A stretch of DNA of 64,000 nt, from positions 1-64,000 of the forward strand of contig CAYVCQ010000021.1 of the NCBI GenBank assembly GCA_964450405.1, given 5' to 3'. The notes under the pieces are model-generated. The model was not told the DNA's origin, searched no databases, and saw only the letters and a program-made list of their open reading frames with translations. Numbering within the stretch: the stretch's first letter is position 1; each line of letters opens with the position of its first letter. The stretch is from WRGT01 sp964450405 (lineage in GTDB: Bacteria; Spirochaetota; UBA4802; UBA5550). The position numbers and the translations under genes were made by a program. Of the stretch, positions 46,020 through 55,070 are shown piece by piece.

Positions 46020-46358
46020 TTAAGAAGTTCTCCATCTGCTTTTTTTCACTTCAAACTTAATCGATTTTATAAAATTATCTCCGTAATCACTTTTAATTTT
46101 TTTTAAGATTTCACTCATGTGAATAGATAATTCGCCAGAATATGCAGAATGATCAACATTAATAAATAAATATTTATTAAAAATTCTATCGGGAAAACTA
46201 TGGGCAGATAAAATAATTCCAACATACGAAGGCCATTTCTCTTTTAATTGATCAATAATAAAAGAATCTTTAATATCAAGATCTTCCATCAGATCCGGTA
46301 CAATACTACTGAAAGTTATAAGTTTACTTTTTCTATCTTCACCGAATCTGAATTTCAA
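46020..46358 (-). CDS. DUF721/DciA-like protein
   Basis: 112 residues. It resembles DUF721 by size, by the central WPSYVGIILSAHSFPDRIF and LFINVDHSAYSGELS strands, and by position after recF. DciA proteins act with the replicative helicase DnaB in many bacteria that lack DnaC. Helicase-loader function is inferred from the family. It overlaps recF by ATGA. Confidence 0.72.
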   Translation of the reverse strand: MKFRFGEDRKSKLITFSSIVPDLMEDLDIKDSFIIDQLKEKWPSYVGIILSAHSFPDRIFNKYLFINVDHSAYSGELSIHMSEILKKIKSDYGDNFIKSIKFEVKKSRWRTS

Positions 46359-47464
46359 ATTTCAAACCTTTCTGAAACAATTCCTTTTTCTACAGAAAAT
46401 TGTTTTGATTTTAATAGTATTTTTTTATCATAAAAATGATTTACCATTGTAAAAATTATCTGTCCCTCATCTTTTAATAAATCAATCATACTATTACGTC
46501 TTTTTTCGTCAAGTTCTGAAAATATATCATCAACAAGAATTATACATTTTTTATTTTTTATATTTCTTATAATTTCAGCTTCAGACAGCTTCAAACTAAT
46601 ACTTGAAGTTCTTTTCTGACCCTGTGAAGCATAATTTATAAATGCTACTCCCTCATTGTTGTTTATAATATAATCATCTCTGTGAGGTCCATAAACAGTA
46701 CTTCCCCGTCTAATATCAATCCTTATATTTGAAGTTACTTCAGATAATATAGTATCATAATTGTCAGATTTTAAAGTTGATAAATATTTAATTGATGGAA
46801 AGTCATCTTCATTGCTTATTTTTAAATAGTTTTTTATAAATAATTTATTAAACTCATTTATAAAAGACTTACGTTTACTCAAAATTGAAAAAGCTTTTTC
46901 AGAAAACATTTTATTCCAAACATCAAGTAATTTATAATCACCCTTACTTTCTCTAATTTTTTTTATTAAAAGATTTCTTGAATAACATATCTCTCTATAT
47001 TTATTCAGTTCATCAATATATTCCGGATATATTTTTGAAATTACAGAATCAAAATATCTTCTTCTAATTTCAGGTGTACCATTTATAATATTAATATCTG
47101 TTGGTATAAAATTAACCGTTATCAGTTTACCATAATAATCAGAAACTTTTTTTATTTCATTAGAATCAATTTTAATTTTTTTTTTAGGTTTATTATTCTG
47201 AATTGAGTAGCCAACTTCAAATTTAGAGTATTCAGAATCTGTTACATCACCTGAACAATAATATGCATTGTTGTTCCATCTGATTATACTGTTATCATTA
47301 ATATTTTTAAATGATTTTAAATTTGAAATTATAGATATTGCTTCAATGATATTTGTTTTTCCAGCACCATTATCACCTGTTATAAAATTCATATCAGGTG
47401 AAAAATTAATTTCAAGATTTTCATAATTTCTGAAATTAATAAGTTTAAGACTTTTTAGAATCAT
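46355..47464 (-). CDS. recF: DNA replication and repair protein RecF
   Basis: 369 residues. Walker A is ITGDNGAGKTNIIEAIS near residue 30; GPHRDDYII near 255; ASQGQKRTSSISLKLSEAE near 279; and IILVDDIFSELDEKRR near 308. It helps load RecA at gaps. It starts 1 base after dnaN's stop, the classic dnaN-recF junction. Confidence 0.95.
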   Translation of the reverse strand: MILKSLKLINFRNYENLEINFSPDMNFITGDNGAGKTNIIEAISIISNLKSFKNINDNSIIRWNNNAYYCSGDVTDSEYSKFEVGYSIQNNKPKKKIKIDSNEIKKVSDYYGKLITVNFIPTDINIINGTPEIRRRYFDSVISKIYPEYIDELNKYREICYSRNLLIKKIRESKGDYKLLDVWNKMFSEKAFSILSKRKSFINEFNKLFIKNYLKISNEDDFPSIKYLSTLKSDNYDTILSEVTSNIRIDIRRGSTVYGPHRDDYIINNNEGVAFINYASQGQKRTSSISLKLSEAEIIRNIKNKKCIILVDDIFSELDEKRRNSMIDLLKDEGQIIFTMVNHFYDKKILLKSKQFSVEKGIVSERFEI

Positions 47465-47465
47465 A

Positions 47466-48590
47466 TTATTCAGCAGCTGTTTTTATTTGTATCGGCATTA
47501 TTACTGAAATAAAATTTTTATCATTCTCTGGAATAATAGTTATAGGACTCATTTGTCCGGTTATACCGCAAATAAATGATGGTGAATCAATCTGTTTAAG
47601 TGTATCAAATAAAAAATGGGCATTGATTCCTAAAAATATTTTTTGTTTATTATCTGATTCAATACTAAGTTCTTCCTCAGCCTGTCCAAGCTCAGGAGTG
47701 TTAGCTTCTATTTGTAAAACATCATTACTTAGAGTCATAATTATTTTATTTGCAGGCTCACGTGTAAAAATCATTGCCCGTTTAACTGAATCAAGAATTT
47801 TTGATGTTTCAATAATTGATTTATGACTATATTCTTTAGGTATTATCTGTTTATAATTTGGAAACTGCCCCTCTATTACTCTTGATATTATTTCTGTTTC
47901 ATTTATTTTAAAATAACACTGTTTGTTGTCATAAGAAATTTTACAGACACCTGAATTAGATAACAATTTATATATTTCATTAATTGTTTTTAATGGAATT
48001 ATTACTCCTTCTCCGATGAATGCATCGCTTTCAATCTCTCTTGTTATCATAGATAATCTTCTGGAGTCTGTTGCTATGGCTGTTATAGTTCCTGGTTTTT
48101 CTGAAATAATATAAATACTATTAAAAACAGGTTTAATGGTATCAGTTGCTGCGGCATAAATAACTTTCTTAAGCATCTCTTTAAAAATACCCTGATCTAT
48201 ATCAACTGTATTATCATTATTGACTTCAGGCAATTGCGGGTAATCATCTGAATTTGTGCCGTAAAAAGTATAACTACCTTTTATGTTTGAAGATTTTATA
48301 TTTATAACCATAGATTCATTGATAGTTAAAGATATATCTTCGTCAGGAAGTTCTTTTATAATACCGGATAATTTTTTTCCATTTGCAGTAAATGAAAAAT
48401 CATTTTCTGCAGATGCATCTATTTGTGTACGAACAGCCATTTCATTATCAGTTGCGATAATTTCTAATTTATTTTTGCTAATATTAAAAAGGCAATTTGA
48501 TAAAATCGTATTTATGTTTTTTGATGAAATAACAGAGTCAGCTATATTAATAGCTTTTAATATTGTATCTTTGTTTATTGTAATTTTCAT
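47466..48590 (-). CDS. dnaN: DNA polymerase III beta subunit (sliding clamp)
   Basis: 374 residues, the length of three clamp folds (residues ~1-120, 120-245, 245-374). Segments include ATDNEMAVRTQIDA, AATDTIKPVFNSIYI with ATDSRRLSM, and ISVIMPIQIKTAAE at the end, as in DnaN. The clamp encircles DNA and tethers Pol III. SD GGAGAGA precedes the ATG. The 257-base gap to dnaA holds the TAG run and DnaA-box-like sites. Confidence 0.97.
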   Translation of the reverse strand: MKITINKDTILKAINIADSVISSKNINTILSNCLFNISKNKLEIIATDNEMAVRTQIDASAENDFSFTANGKKLSGIIKELPDEDISLTINESMVINIKSSNIKGSYTFYGTNSDDYPQLPEVNNDNTVDIDQGIFKEMLKKVIYAAATDTIKPVFNSIYIISEKPGTITAIATDSRRLSMITREIESDAFIGEGVIIPLKTINEIYKLLSNSGVCKISYDNKQCYFKINETEIISRVIEGQFPNYKQIIPKEYSHKSIIETSKILDSVKRAMIFTREPANKIIMTLSNDVLQIEANTPELGQAEEELSIESDNKQKIFLGINAHFLFDTLKQIDSPSFICGITGQMSPITIIPENDKNFISVIMPIQIKTAAE

Positions 48591-48601
48591 CCGGTTCTCT
48601 C

Positions 48602-48724
48602 TCCTATATATTATATTAATATGTTTCTTTATTAATAGTAGTAGTAGTAGTTGCTGAAATATGTTTATAATGTGAAAAGTAACTGATCTAATCAGCGGTT
48701 AATCGTTTTTTAAATTGTTGATAA
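48602..48724. other. oriC: Candidate oriC unwinding region: AT-rich stretch, DnaA-trio-like TAG run and DnaA boxes
   Basis: In order on the plus strand: AT-rich 48602-48635; TAA then five perfect TAG triplets (48633-48650); TGTTTATAA (48662-48670); and TGTTGATAA (48716-48724). This order (AT-rich DNA, TAG triplets, then DnaA box on the 3' side) matches the basal unwinding system described for B. subtilis. The TAG run is 11 bases from the nearest box. ATATCAACA at 48774-48782 is a further near-match. The sites are read directly; function is inferred. Confidence 0.65.
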
Positions 48725-48847
48725 ACTTGTGGTTTTTTCTGAATCTTTTAAATTAAGTCAAATATTAACAACAATATCAACAATTACGAATTTTTTAAAA
48801 AGTTATTATTAATGTTAACATTTAAAACATGTCTTATTAACATCTTA

Positions 48848-50191
48848 TTAACTGCGTAATTCCATTTTTAATTCTTCTATTTGCTCTTTAAAATCTGCAT
48901 CTTCTTTCATATCTGATTCTATTTTATTAATAGCATTTACAACTGTTGAATGATCACGGTGACCAAATTGTTTACCTATATCAGTAGTGGTCATGTCAGT
49001 CAGTTTTCTGGTAAGATACATCGCCACAAATCTTGGAGTGACAATCTTACTTTGTCTGCTTTTAGAAATAATATCTTCTACACTTATATTATAAAGATCT
49101 GAAATTTTAGTAATAATATCATTAGGTGTTACTTTCTTACTTGATTCATCATCAAAAAGATGTTTGAGATGTTCTTTTATATGCTTCATGGTTATTGGTT
49201 CATTATAAATATCATAGACCATTCTTAAATTAGCAAGTGCAGATTCAAGTGCTCGTATACTCGACGTTATACGCCTGGCAATATAATTATAAGCTTCGTC
49301 GGAGATAACTATATTTTCCTTCGCTGCTTTATTTCGTAAAATTGCTTCTCTTGTTTCAAGGTTCGGGGTCTGAATATCTGTAATCATCCCCCATTCGAAT
49401 CGTGTTCTTAACCTGTCTGCTAGAGTTGCTATCTGCTTAGGCGGTCTGTCGCTTGATATTATTATCTGTTTTTTATTTTCATAAAGAGTATTGAAAGTAT
49501 GAAAGAACTCATTTTGAGTTTCTTCTTTTTTTTCCAGAAATTGAATATCATCAATCATTAAAATATCAACATTTCTGTATTTTATTTTAAAACTGTGCTG
49601 TGTATTTGTCTGAATAGAATAAATAAATTCATTAATAAATTGTTCTGTTGGAATATATAAAACTTTTAAATAAGGCCTCTCTTGAAGGAGATAGTGACCG
49701 ATTGCCTGTATTAAATGTGTTTTTCCAAGCCCTGTTCCTCCATATATAAAAAGAGGATTAAATTGAGTAGCCGGTGATCTTGAAACAGATTTAGCAGCTG
49801 CATGAGCAAGCTGATTATTCGGACCTACTACAAAATTCTCAAATGTATAATTCTGGTTAAGAGGAGATTGTCTGTTATTTTCACTTTTTGTGTATTGCTG
49901 TGTGTCTACAAAAGGTTTTATTATTTCTGATTTTTCCATATCTTTAAATTCAATCTCCGTTATAAACTCACACGAATATTTTTTCCCGGTGGTTGATTCA
50001 ATAATTTCTTCAATATCTTTCAGATATTTGTCTTTTAGGTGACGAACGGCAACATCATCTTTAACTTTTATTTGTAAGATATCACCTTTTATAGATAGAG
50101 GTTCAGTGTCTTTCAGCCACATACCAAAAGATTGTTTATTAATTTTTTTTTCGAGATCAGTTAAAACATTATCCCATATTCGGTGTGCCAA
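48848..50191 (-). CDS. dnaA: Chromosomal replication initiator protein DnaA
   Basis: 447 residues when started at TTG 50191, which has an AGAGG SD 7 bases upstream; a TTG at 50215 has none. AAA+ core: Walker A GGTGLGKTHLIQAIGH, MIDDIQFLEKKEETQ (Walker B), SSDRPPKQI and RLRTRFEWGM. Domain IV carries KSRQSKIVTPRFVAMYLTRK and the box-contacting GKQFGHRDHSTVVNA. It binds oriC boxes and opens the origin. Box-like 9-mers lie directly upstream of the start and in the dnaA-dnaN gap, so autoregulation is likely. Confidence 0.97.
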   Translation of the reverse strand: MAHRIWDNVLTDLEKKINKQSFGMWLKDTEPLSIKGDILQIKVKDDVAVRHLKDKYLKDIEEIIESTTGKKYSCEFITEIEFKDMEKSEIIKPFVDTQQYTKSENNRQSPLNQNYTFENFVVGPNNQLAHAAAKSVSRSPATQFNPLFIYGGTGLGKTHLIQAIGHYLLQERPYLKVLYIPTEQFINEFIYSIQTNTQHSFKIKYRNVDILMIDDIQFLEKKEETQNEFFHTFNTLYENKKQIIISSDRPPKQIATLADRLRTRFEWGMITDIQTPNLETREAILRNKAAKENIVISDEAYNYIARRITSSIRALESALANLRMVYDIYNEPITMKHIKEHLKHLFDDESSKKVTPNDIITKISDLYNISVEDIISKSRQSKIVTPRFVAMYLTRKLTDMTTTDIGKQFGHRDHSTVVNAINKIESDMKEDADFKEQIEELKMELRS

Positions 50192-50205
50192 GAAGATACC
50201 TCTAT

Positions 50206-50499
50206 TTATCAACAATTGTTGATAAGTATGTTTATAAACATACTTATATTTAGTATTAATATTTTTATATATACTTTATTGTAAGAAAGAATTAACTCAT
50301 ATGAGTAACACATTTAAAAATTTTATTAATTAAATCCGGGCTAGAAAGTCAATAATTGAAATTATGTTGTTTTAGAAATGGTTTTTGGCAACAAATTAAT
50401 CTCAATTAAAATATTGTATGATAAAAAAGTGAAATTCTATTGATAACGTATATATAAGGTGTTTATAACATCACATTTATGTTGATAAGATGTTAATAA
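50206..50499. other. oriC: Upstream DnaA-box cluster, second part of candidate oriC
   Basis: TTATCAACA (50206-50214), TGTTGATAA (50217-50225), the overlapping pair TGTTTATAA/TTATAAACA (50229-50240), TGTTTATAA (50460-50468), TGTTGATAA (50480-50488) and TGTTAATAA (50491-50499). A 26-bp perfect palindrome at 50222-50247 spans the middle pair. All fit or nearly fit TTATMAACA, a variant of TTATCCACA. This is the main content of the 412-base gap 50192-50603; the rest is AT-rich. Confidence 0.65.
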
Positions 50500-50603
50500 T
50501 ATGTTTATTGTTAAATTGGCTCCAATCCGGAGATTTTTAAGGATAAAATAAAAAGAATATTTATTCATTTAAAACAAATATTGAATATTTTATAAGGAAT
50601 AAA

Positions 50604-51296
50604 CTACTTCAAAAATTTTTTAAGTTCCTGCAGGTGAGCATTTATCTCTTTGTCGAAGGGAAGTATAATCGCAGCTTTTTTAAGGTATTTCTCGGCTTCC
50701 TTATAATTTCCAAGCTTCATATAAACAAAGCCAAGAGTATCGTTATAAGCAGGATTTGATTTGTTTTTATTGTAAACAAATTCTGCTATTTTTAAGGCGC
50801 TGTTTAATTCAATTCCAAGAGATGCCATTAGATATGAGGAAGAGTTTAAGCTGTTGATATTAGATCTGTCATAGCGGAAAATTTCCCGATATTCCTTAAG
50901 CGCTTTCTTTAATTCACCCTTTTTTTCAAGACAGTAACCACGCATGTTCAAAGCCTGAATGTCTGATTTAAAATCTGTAATAACATCATTGAGATATATT
51001 AACGCTTCATCATATTTTTCATTTTTTATAAAACAGAATGCAATGTTCTTTTTTACCAAAGAAGAGTTTATGTAAGATATTTTGAGTTGAAGAACTTTTT
51101 GAAAGTATTCAGCTGAAGTCTGATACAGACTTTTTTTACAATAAGCAATACCAAGATTAAACAGTATTTCAGGATTTTCTCTATCGATCATTTCAGCTTT
51201 TTTAAGTTCATCAATAGCTGAATCATAATCTCCGGTAAAGAGATCGTTGAAGGCAGTTTTTTTTATATCATTTAAAATATTGTTAATGTCATCCAT
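50604..51296 (-). CDS. Cytoplasmic TPR-repeat protein
   Basis: 230 residues, no signal peptide. Five or so TPR units are visible: AFNDLFTGDYDSAIDELKKA, NPEILFNLGIAYCKKSLYQT, YDEALIYLNDVI, MRGYCLEKKGELKKALKEYR and TLGFVYMKLGNYKEAEKYLK. The likely role is a scaffold. It lies 4 bases after surE's stop, so both share the surE promoter. Transcription runs toward the origin cluster. Confidence 0.75.
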   Translation of the reverse strand: MDDINNILNDIKKTAFNDLFTGDYDSAIDELKKAEMIDRENPEILFNLGIAYCKKSLYQTSAEYFQKVLQLKISYINSSLVKKNIAFCFIKNEKYDEALIYLNDVITDFKSDIQALNMRGYCLEKKGELKKALKEYREIFRYDRSNINSLNSSSYLMASLGIELNSALKIAEFVYNKNKSNPAYNDTLGFVYMKLGNYKEAEKYLKKAAIILPFDKEINAHLQELKKFLK

Positions 51297-51300
51297 ATAA

Positions 51301-52038
51301 TCACTGTTTATTAATTGTATTTAGAATTTTGTAGTCTGTTGAATCTATTGACAGCGGTGTAATAGAAATATATGAATTTTCAAGTGCATAGCTGTCATTC
51401 CACGGTGTATTTTCTGTTTCTATAATTCCTTCAAGTTTCATCCCGAACTGGTCTGGATCATTTTTTAAATACTTTATATATGTATCTTTGTAAATTCTTT
51501 TTGATAAATGAGTATATTTAATTCCTTTAATTTCAGCCGCAGGCAGATTTGGATAATTGATATTAAGATATAAATTCTCATGATTGATTTCCGTTTTAAT
51601 GAAATTATTTATAAAATTTCCTGTCTCTACTAAAAATGGTGATGCAGCGTGAAAACTATTGATTGATACAGCAATGGCAGGTTTCCCGAAAATAAATGCA
51701 GTTCGGGCACCCGCAACAGTTCCGGAAAAGTGAATATCATCTCCAAGATTCGGTCCATGATTAATTCCTGAAATTACAAGATCTATCTCAGGAATAATAT
51801 CGGAATGAATACCGATACTTACGCAATCCGCCGGATATCCCGATATTGAAAAAGCATTCCCGCTATGTTTTGTAACTGATAATTCATCTCTCATAGTAAA
51901 AATATTTGAACAGGCGCTTCTTTCCCGGTCCGGAGCAATAATAAATACTTCATGGTCCGCGGATAATCCTTCATATAAAAATTGTAAACCTTCAGCAGCG
52001 ATACCATCATCGTTTGTTAATAATATTTTCATTTTCAA
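51301..52038 (-). CDS. surE: 5'/3'-nucleotidase SurE
   Basis: 245 residues, normal for SurE. ILLTNDDGIAAEGLQFLYEG at the start (metal-binding NDD), IISGYPADCVSIGIH-type segment near 60, and ISGINHGPNLGDDIHFSGTV near 87 carry the metal-site Asn/Ser residues. It dephosphorylates nucleoside monophosphates. Start ATG 52038; the second ATG two codons later could also serve. A promoter lies at 52061-52090. Confidence 0.94.
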   Translation of the reverse strand: MKMKILLTNDDGIAAEGLQFLYEGLSADHEVFIIAPDRERSACSNIFTMRDELSVTKHSGNAFSISGYPADCVSIGIHSDIIPEIDLVISGINHGPNLGDDIHFSGTVAGARTAFIFGKPAIAVSINSFHAASPFLVETGNFINNFIKTEINHENLYLNINYPNLPAAEIKGIKYTHLSKRIYKDTYIKYLKNDPDQFGMKLEGIIETENTPWNDSYALENSYISITPLSIDSTDYKILNTINKQ

Positions 52039-52060
52039 CTCATTTTTATAATATTATAAA

Positions 52061-52090
52061 AATATAAATTTTTAATGCCTTTAATGTCAA
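52061..52090 (-). promoter_or_regulatory. Sigma70-type promoter for surE
   Basis: On the minus strand, consensus TTGACA (52090-52085), then TATATT (52066-52061) at 18 bases, or TTATAT at 17. Close to surE's start at 52038. Confidence 0.6.
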
Positions 52091-52386
52091 GTATAGATTT
52101 TTTATATATTGGCTGATAACCTGATAGCAATTTATCTTCAAAGTGATAAATCTATACGAAAAAGGATAAGGAGTGATTAGTGCAGGTCTAAACATTTTTA
52201 TCAATTTCTTATTAAATGCGAATGACAGAAAATAAGGGGGTAAAAGATAAATTTATAGAATCGTCAGGGTATGGATTTTAATCAATAGTTAGAAATTTTA
52301 TTTGATTTTATTTATAATTATTGTACATTAGTTTGGTAGATTATTTATTAAGAATAATCACTATAATTTTTTACTGGAGGCTTGGT
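52091..52386. other. Non-coding stretch before the 52387 gene
   Basis: Together with the surE promoter this makes a 348-base gap. I see no RNA gene or repeat. A start for the next gene further upstream is unlikely because GGAGG (52376-52380) is 6 bases before GTG 52387. Confidence 0.4.
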
Positions 52387-52938
52387 GTGAAAAATATTTT
52401 TAAAGTTGTTTTTATATCAGCAGGAATGGTTGTATTATTTTATGTAAACAGTTTTGCTATTGTGGATGCTGCAGTTTCAGGCGGTTCTGTTTTTAATGGT
52501 AAATCAGAAGACAATCATAAATCTAAACTAACCAGCTGGCAATATGGTGCAAGAGCACACTTAAATACAGATGCAGTTCCTTTTTTTGAATTAGGTCTTG
52601 GAGGATATTATGAGGATACTCACCTGAAATTTGATATATTGAATAGTTCAAGTGATGTAGTTAGAAAATCGGCTGGACTGGATGCTAATATTATACTTTC
52701 ACTTCCTTTACTTCCGATTAATCCTTATGTGAGAGGAACTTATGGGTTTTGGGATAGATATAATGGAGATGTAGAAAATTTCAACAAAAGTTGGGGAGCC
52801 GGTGGTGGACTTGAACTTGTTGTTTTCCCATTACCATCTATAAGAATTTTTGCTGAGTATATGCGTGATCATGCGGTTCACAATAAAACATATATCAATA
52901 CCAATTCAGCAAATCTTGGTGTGAAAATACAAATCTGA
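52387..52938 (+). CDS. Small outer-membrane beta-barrel protein
   Basis: 183 residues from GTG 52387 (GGAGG, 6 bases upstream); an ATG-less extension to 52321 is rejected. The signal peptide VKNIFKVVFISAGMVVLFYV precedes cleavage near FAIVDA. The mature part has eight or so amphipathic strands (WQYGARAHLNTDAVPFFELG, NIILSLPLLPINPYVRG, SIRIFAEYMRDH) and ends in ANLGVKIQI, like small OmpA/OmpX-type barrels. Function unknown. It ends in a terminator at 52963-53002. Confidence 0.68.
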   Translation: MKNIFKVVFISAGMVVLFYVNSFAIVDAAVSGGSVFNGKSEDNHKSKLTSWQYGARAHLNTDAVPFFELGLGGYYEDTHLKFDILNSSSDVVRKSAGLDANIILSLPLLPINPYVRGTYGFWDRYNGDVENFNKSWGAGGGLELVVFPLPSIRIFAEYMRDHAVHNKTYINTNSANLGVKIQI

Positions 52939-52962
52939 TAAAATTTTTGAATAAATAATAAT

Positions 52963-53002
52963 AAACCGGGTATTCTCTGATTGGGTATATCCGGTTTTTT
53001 TA
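52963..53002 (+). terminator. Intrinsic terminator after the barrel gene
   Basis: AAACCGG (52963-52969) pairs with CCGGTTT (52991-52997); inner bases GTAT/ATAT extend the stem; a T-run follows. Confidence 0.8.
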
Positions 53003-53028
53003 TTATTTAACAAATATGGTAAAATCAA

Positions 53029-53973
53029 ATGGAAATAAAAAAAACAAAAATTCTTCTTTTTGGCACAGGAGCAGTTGGAAGCTTTTATGCAGGTAAATTG
53101 TCACAGGCTGGCGCTTCAGTCTCAGTTGTCTCCAGGTCTGATTATGATGTAGTAAAAGTGAATGGAATAAGAATTAAAAGTATTCTTGGAAATTTTAATT
53201 TTCGTCCTGAAAGAGTTCTGAAAAGTGCAGCAGATTATAAAGAGAGTCCGGATTTCGTAATTGTCGCGACTAAAGTTCTTCCTGAAATAGATGTTTATAA
53301 TTTAATAAAAGATGCTGTTACTTCTGAAAGTTCAATTGTACTTCTGCAGAACGGCATAGATATTGAAAAACAGATTTTGGAGAAATTTCCTTACAATGAG
53401 ATTATAAGTGCCCTTGCATTTATATGTGTTTCAAGAGTGGATTATGGAGTTGTAGATCATCAGGATTATGGAAGAATTATTTTCGGGAAATATCCGGGGG
53501 GTGAATCTGAAAAGGTCAAACTGCTGGAGGATTTGTTTAGTAAATCAGGTTTGCCTGTAGAGACTACCGATGATGTAATTTCAGCGAGATGGAAAAAGCT
53601 TTTGTGGAATGCGCCGTTTAATCCATTATCAGTTATCTGTGGTGGCGCTGATACAATGGAGTTATTGGAAAATCATGAAATAAAAAATCTCTGCATAGAA
53701 GTAATGAAAGAGGTTGTTCTTCTTTCAAAAACAGACGGCCATCCGCTTGATGAGTCTTTGATAATGAGAAATATTAACGATACAGAAAAGATGACTCCAT
53801 ATAAAACAAGTATGCTCCTTGATTATGAAAATAAAAGACCGATGGAAGTAGAAGCAATTCTTGGAAATGCATTAAAAATTGCAAAGAAGTATGATATTAT
53901 TCCTCAACATCTTGCTACTTTATATGCAATTTTATCCATATTAAACGAGAAAAATCTTAAATCAGGAGAATAG
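53029..53973 (+). CDS. panE: 2-dehydropantoate 2-reductase (ketopantoate reductase family)
   Basis: 314 residues. NADPH motif LLFGTGAVGSFYAGKLSQAG at residues 9-28, FVIVATKVLPEID near 83, LLQNGIDIEKQIL near 105, and the catalytic Lys in ARWKKLLWNAPFNPLSVICG near 187. The C-terminal block DYENKRPMEVEAILGN matches the family. It makes pantoate for pantothenate/CoA synthesis, though some relatives act on other 2-ketoacids. It stands alone, without panB or panC. Confidence 0.88.
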   Translation: MEIKKTKILLFGTGAVGSFYAGKLSQAGASVSVVSRSDYDVVKVNGIRIKSILGNFNFRPERVLKSAADYKESPDFVIVATKVLPEIDVYNLIKDAVTSESSIVLLQNGIDIEKQILEKFPYNEIISALAFICVSRVDYGVVDHQDYGRIIFGKYPGGESEKVKLLEDLFSKSGLPVETTDDVISARWKKLLWNAPFNPLSVICGGADTMELLENHEIKNLCIEVMKEVVLLSKTDGHPLDESLIMRNINDTEKMTPYKTSMLLDYENKRPMEVEAILGNALKIAKKYDIIPQHLATLYAILSILNEKNLKSGE

Positions 53974-54143
53974 CAGGAAAAAATAAATCTCAAATTTCTA
54001 TAAGCAATGAATGTTAGCCTCCTATAAATTCACAATATTATTTTTACATTAAATCTTTATGATTTCTTTATCTTTTCTTTAAAATTTATCTTATAATATA
54101 GTCAGATATATTTGATAATAAAGTGATAGGAAGATGTGCCTGA

Positions 54144-55064
54144 ATGAATGAAAATAGTAAAGTAGCCAAAACAAAGTTGAAAAGACACAGTAGTATAATT
54201 TTTGATATACTTGTTGAGAAGTTCTTCTTTGTTGTCGGTTTATCTTCTCTTCTGGTGCTTTTAACTATTATGATTTTTTTATTTAAAGAGGGCATTCCTC
54301 TTTTTAGAGAGATAAATATATCTGATTTTGTGTTTGGTAAAGAATGGTATCCCACAAGCGGTAATCCGCGGTTTGGAATTCTACCTCTTATAATTTCTTC
54401 TCTATATATTACAATTATTGCTTCAATGATTGCCATACCGCTGAGTCTTTCAGTCGCAATTTATATTTCAGAGTTAGCCGGGAGTACAATGAAAGAGATT
54501 GTTAAACCCGTTGTTGAAATTATTGCATCAATACCATCTGTAATTGTAGGTTTTTTCGGAATGGTTGTAGTTGCACCTTTTTTGATGAAACATTTTGATA
54601 TTAATTCAGGATTAAATCTTTTCAATGCATCTTTGATGCTTGCCTTTATGGCTATTCCAACAATAGCCAGTATCTCAGAAGATGCAATTTCATCAGTTCC
54701 TATGAGCTTGAAAGAAGCCTCGTATGCGCTTGGAGCGAATCGATGGGAGACAATAATTTATATTACTATCCCGGCTTCGTTGTCAGGAATATGGACTGCA
54801 ATAATTTTAGGAGTTTCACGGGTTATCGGTGAAACAATGATTGTTCTCATGGTGGCAGGTGGTGCAGCTATTATTCCGGCTTCAGTTTTTGATCCAGTGA
54901 GGCCGTTAACTTCAAATATAGCTGCAGAAATGGCCGAAGCTTCAGTTGGCGGTACTCATTACAGGGCACTTTTTGCAATCGGTATAATTCTTTTTATAAT
55001 TACATTTATATTTAATCTCATTGCAGATTATTTATCAAATAAATATAAGTTCAAGGCAAGTTAG
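54144..55064 (+). CDS. pstC: Phosphate ABC transporter permease PstC
   Basis: 306 residues with six membrane segments. The permease signature is around SLKEASYALGANRWETIIYI (EAA loop, about 190-209), and ASIPSVIVGFFGMVVVAPF is a typical PstC segment. The early GKEWYPTSGNPRFGILPLI is also PstC-like. It would pair with PstA, 6 bases downstream. No pstS or pstB is in the window on either side, so those must be elsewhere or the complex is incomplete. An upstream AGGAAG may serve as SD. Confidence 0.9.
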   Translation: MNENSKVAKTKLKRHSSIIFDILVEKFFFVVGLSSLLVLLTIMIFLFKEGIPLFREINISDFVFGKEWYPTSGNPRFGILPLIISSLYITIIASMIAIPLSLSVAIYISELAGSTMKEIVKPVVEIIASIPSVIVGFFGMVVVAPFLMKHFDINSGLNLFNASLMLAFMAIPTIASISEDAISSVPMSLKEASYALGANRWETIIYITIPASLSGIWTAIILGVSRVIGETMIVLMVAGGAAIIPASVFDPVRPLTSNIAAEMAEASVGGTHYRALFAIGIILFIITFIFNLIADYLSNKYKFKAS

Positions 55065-55070
55065 AAATTT

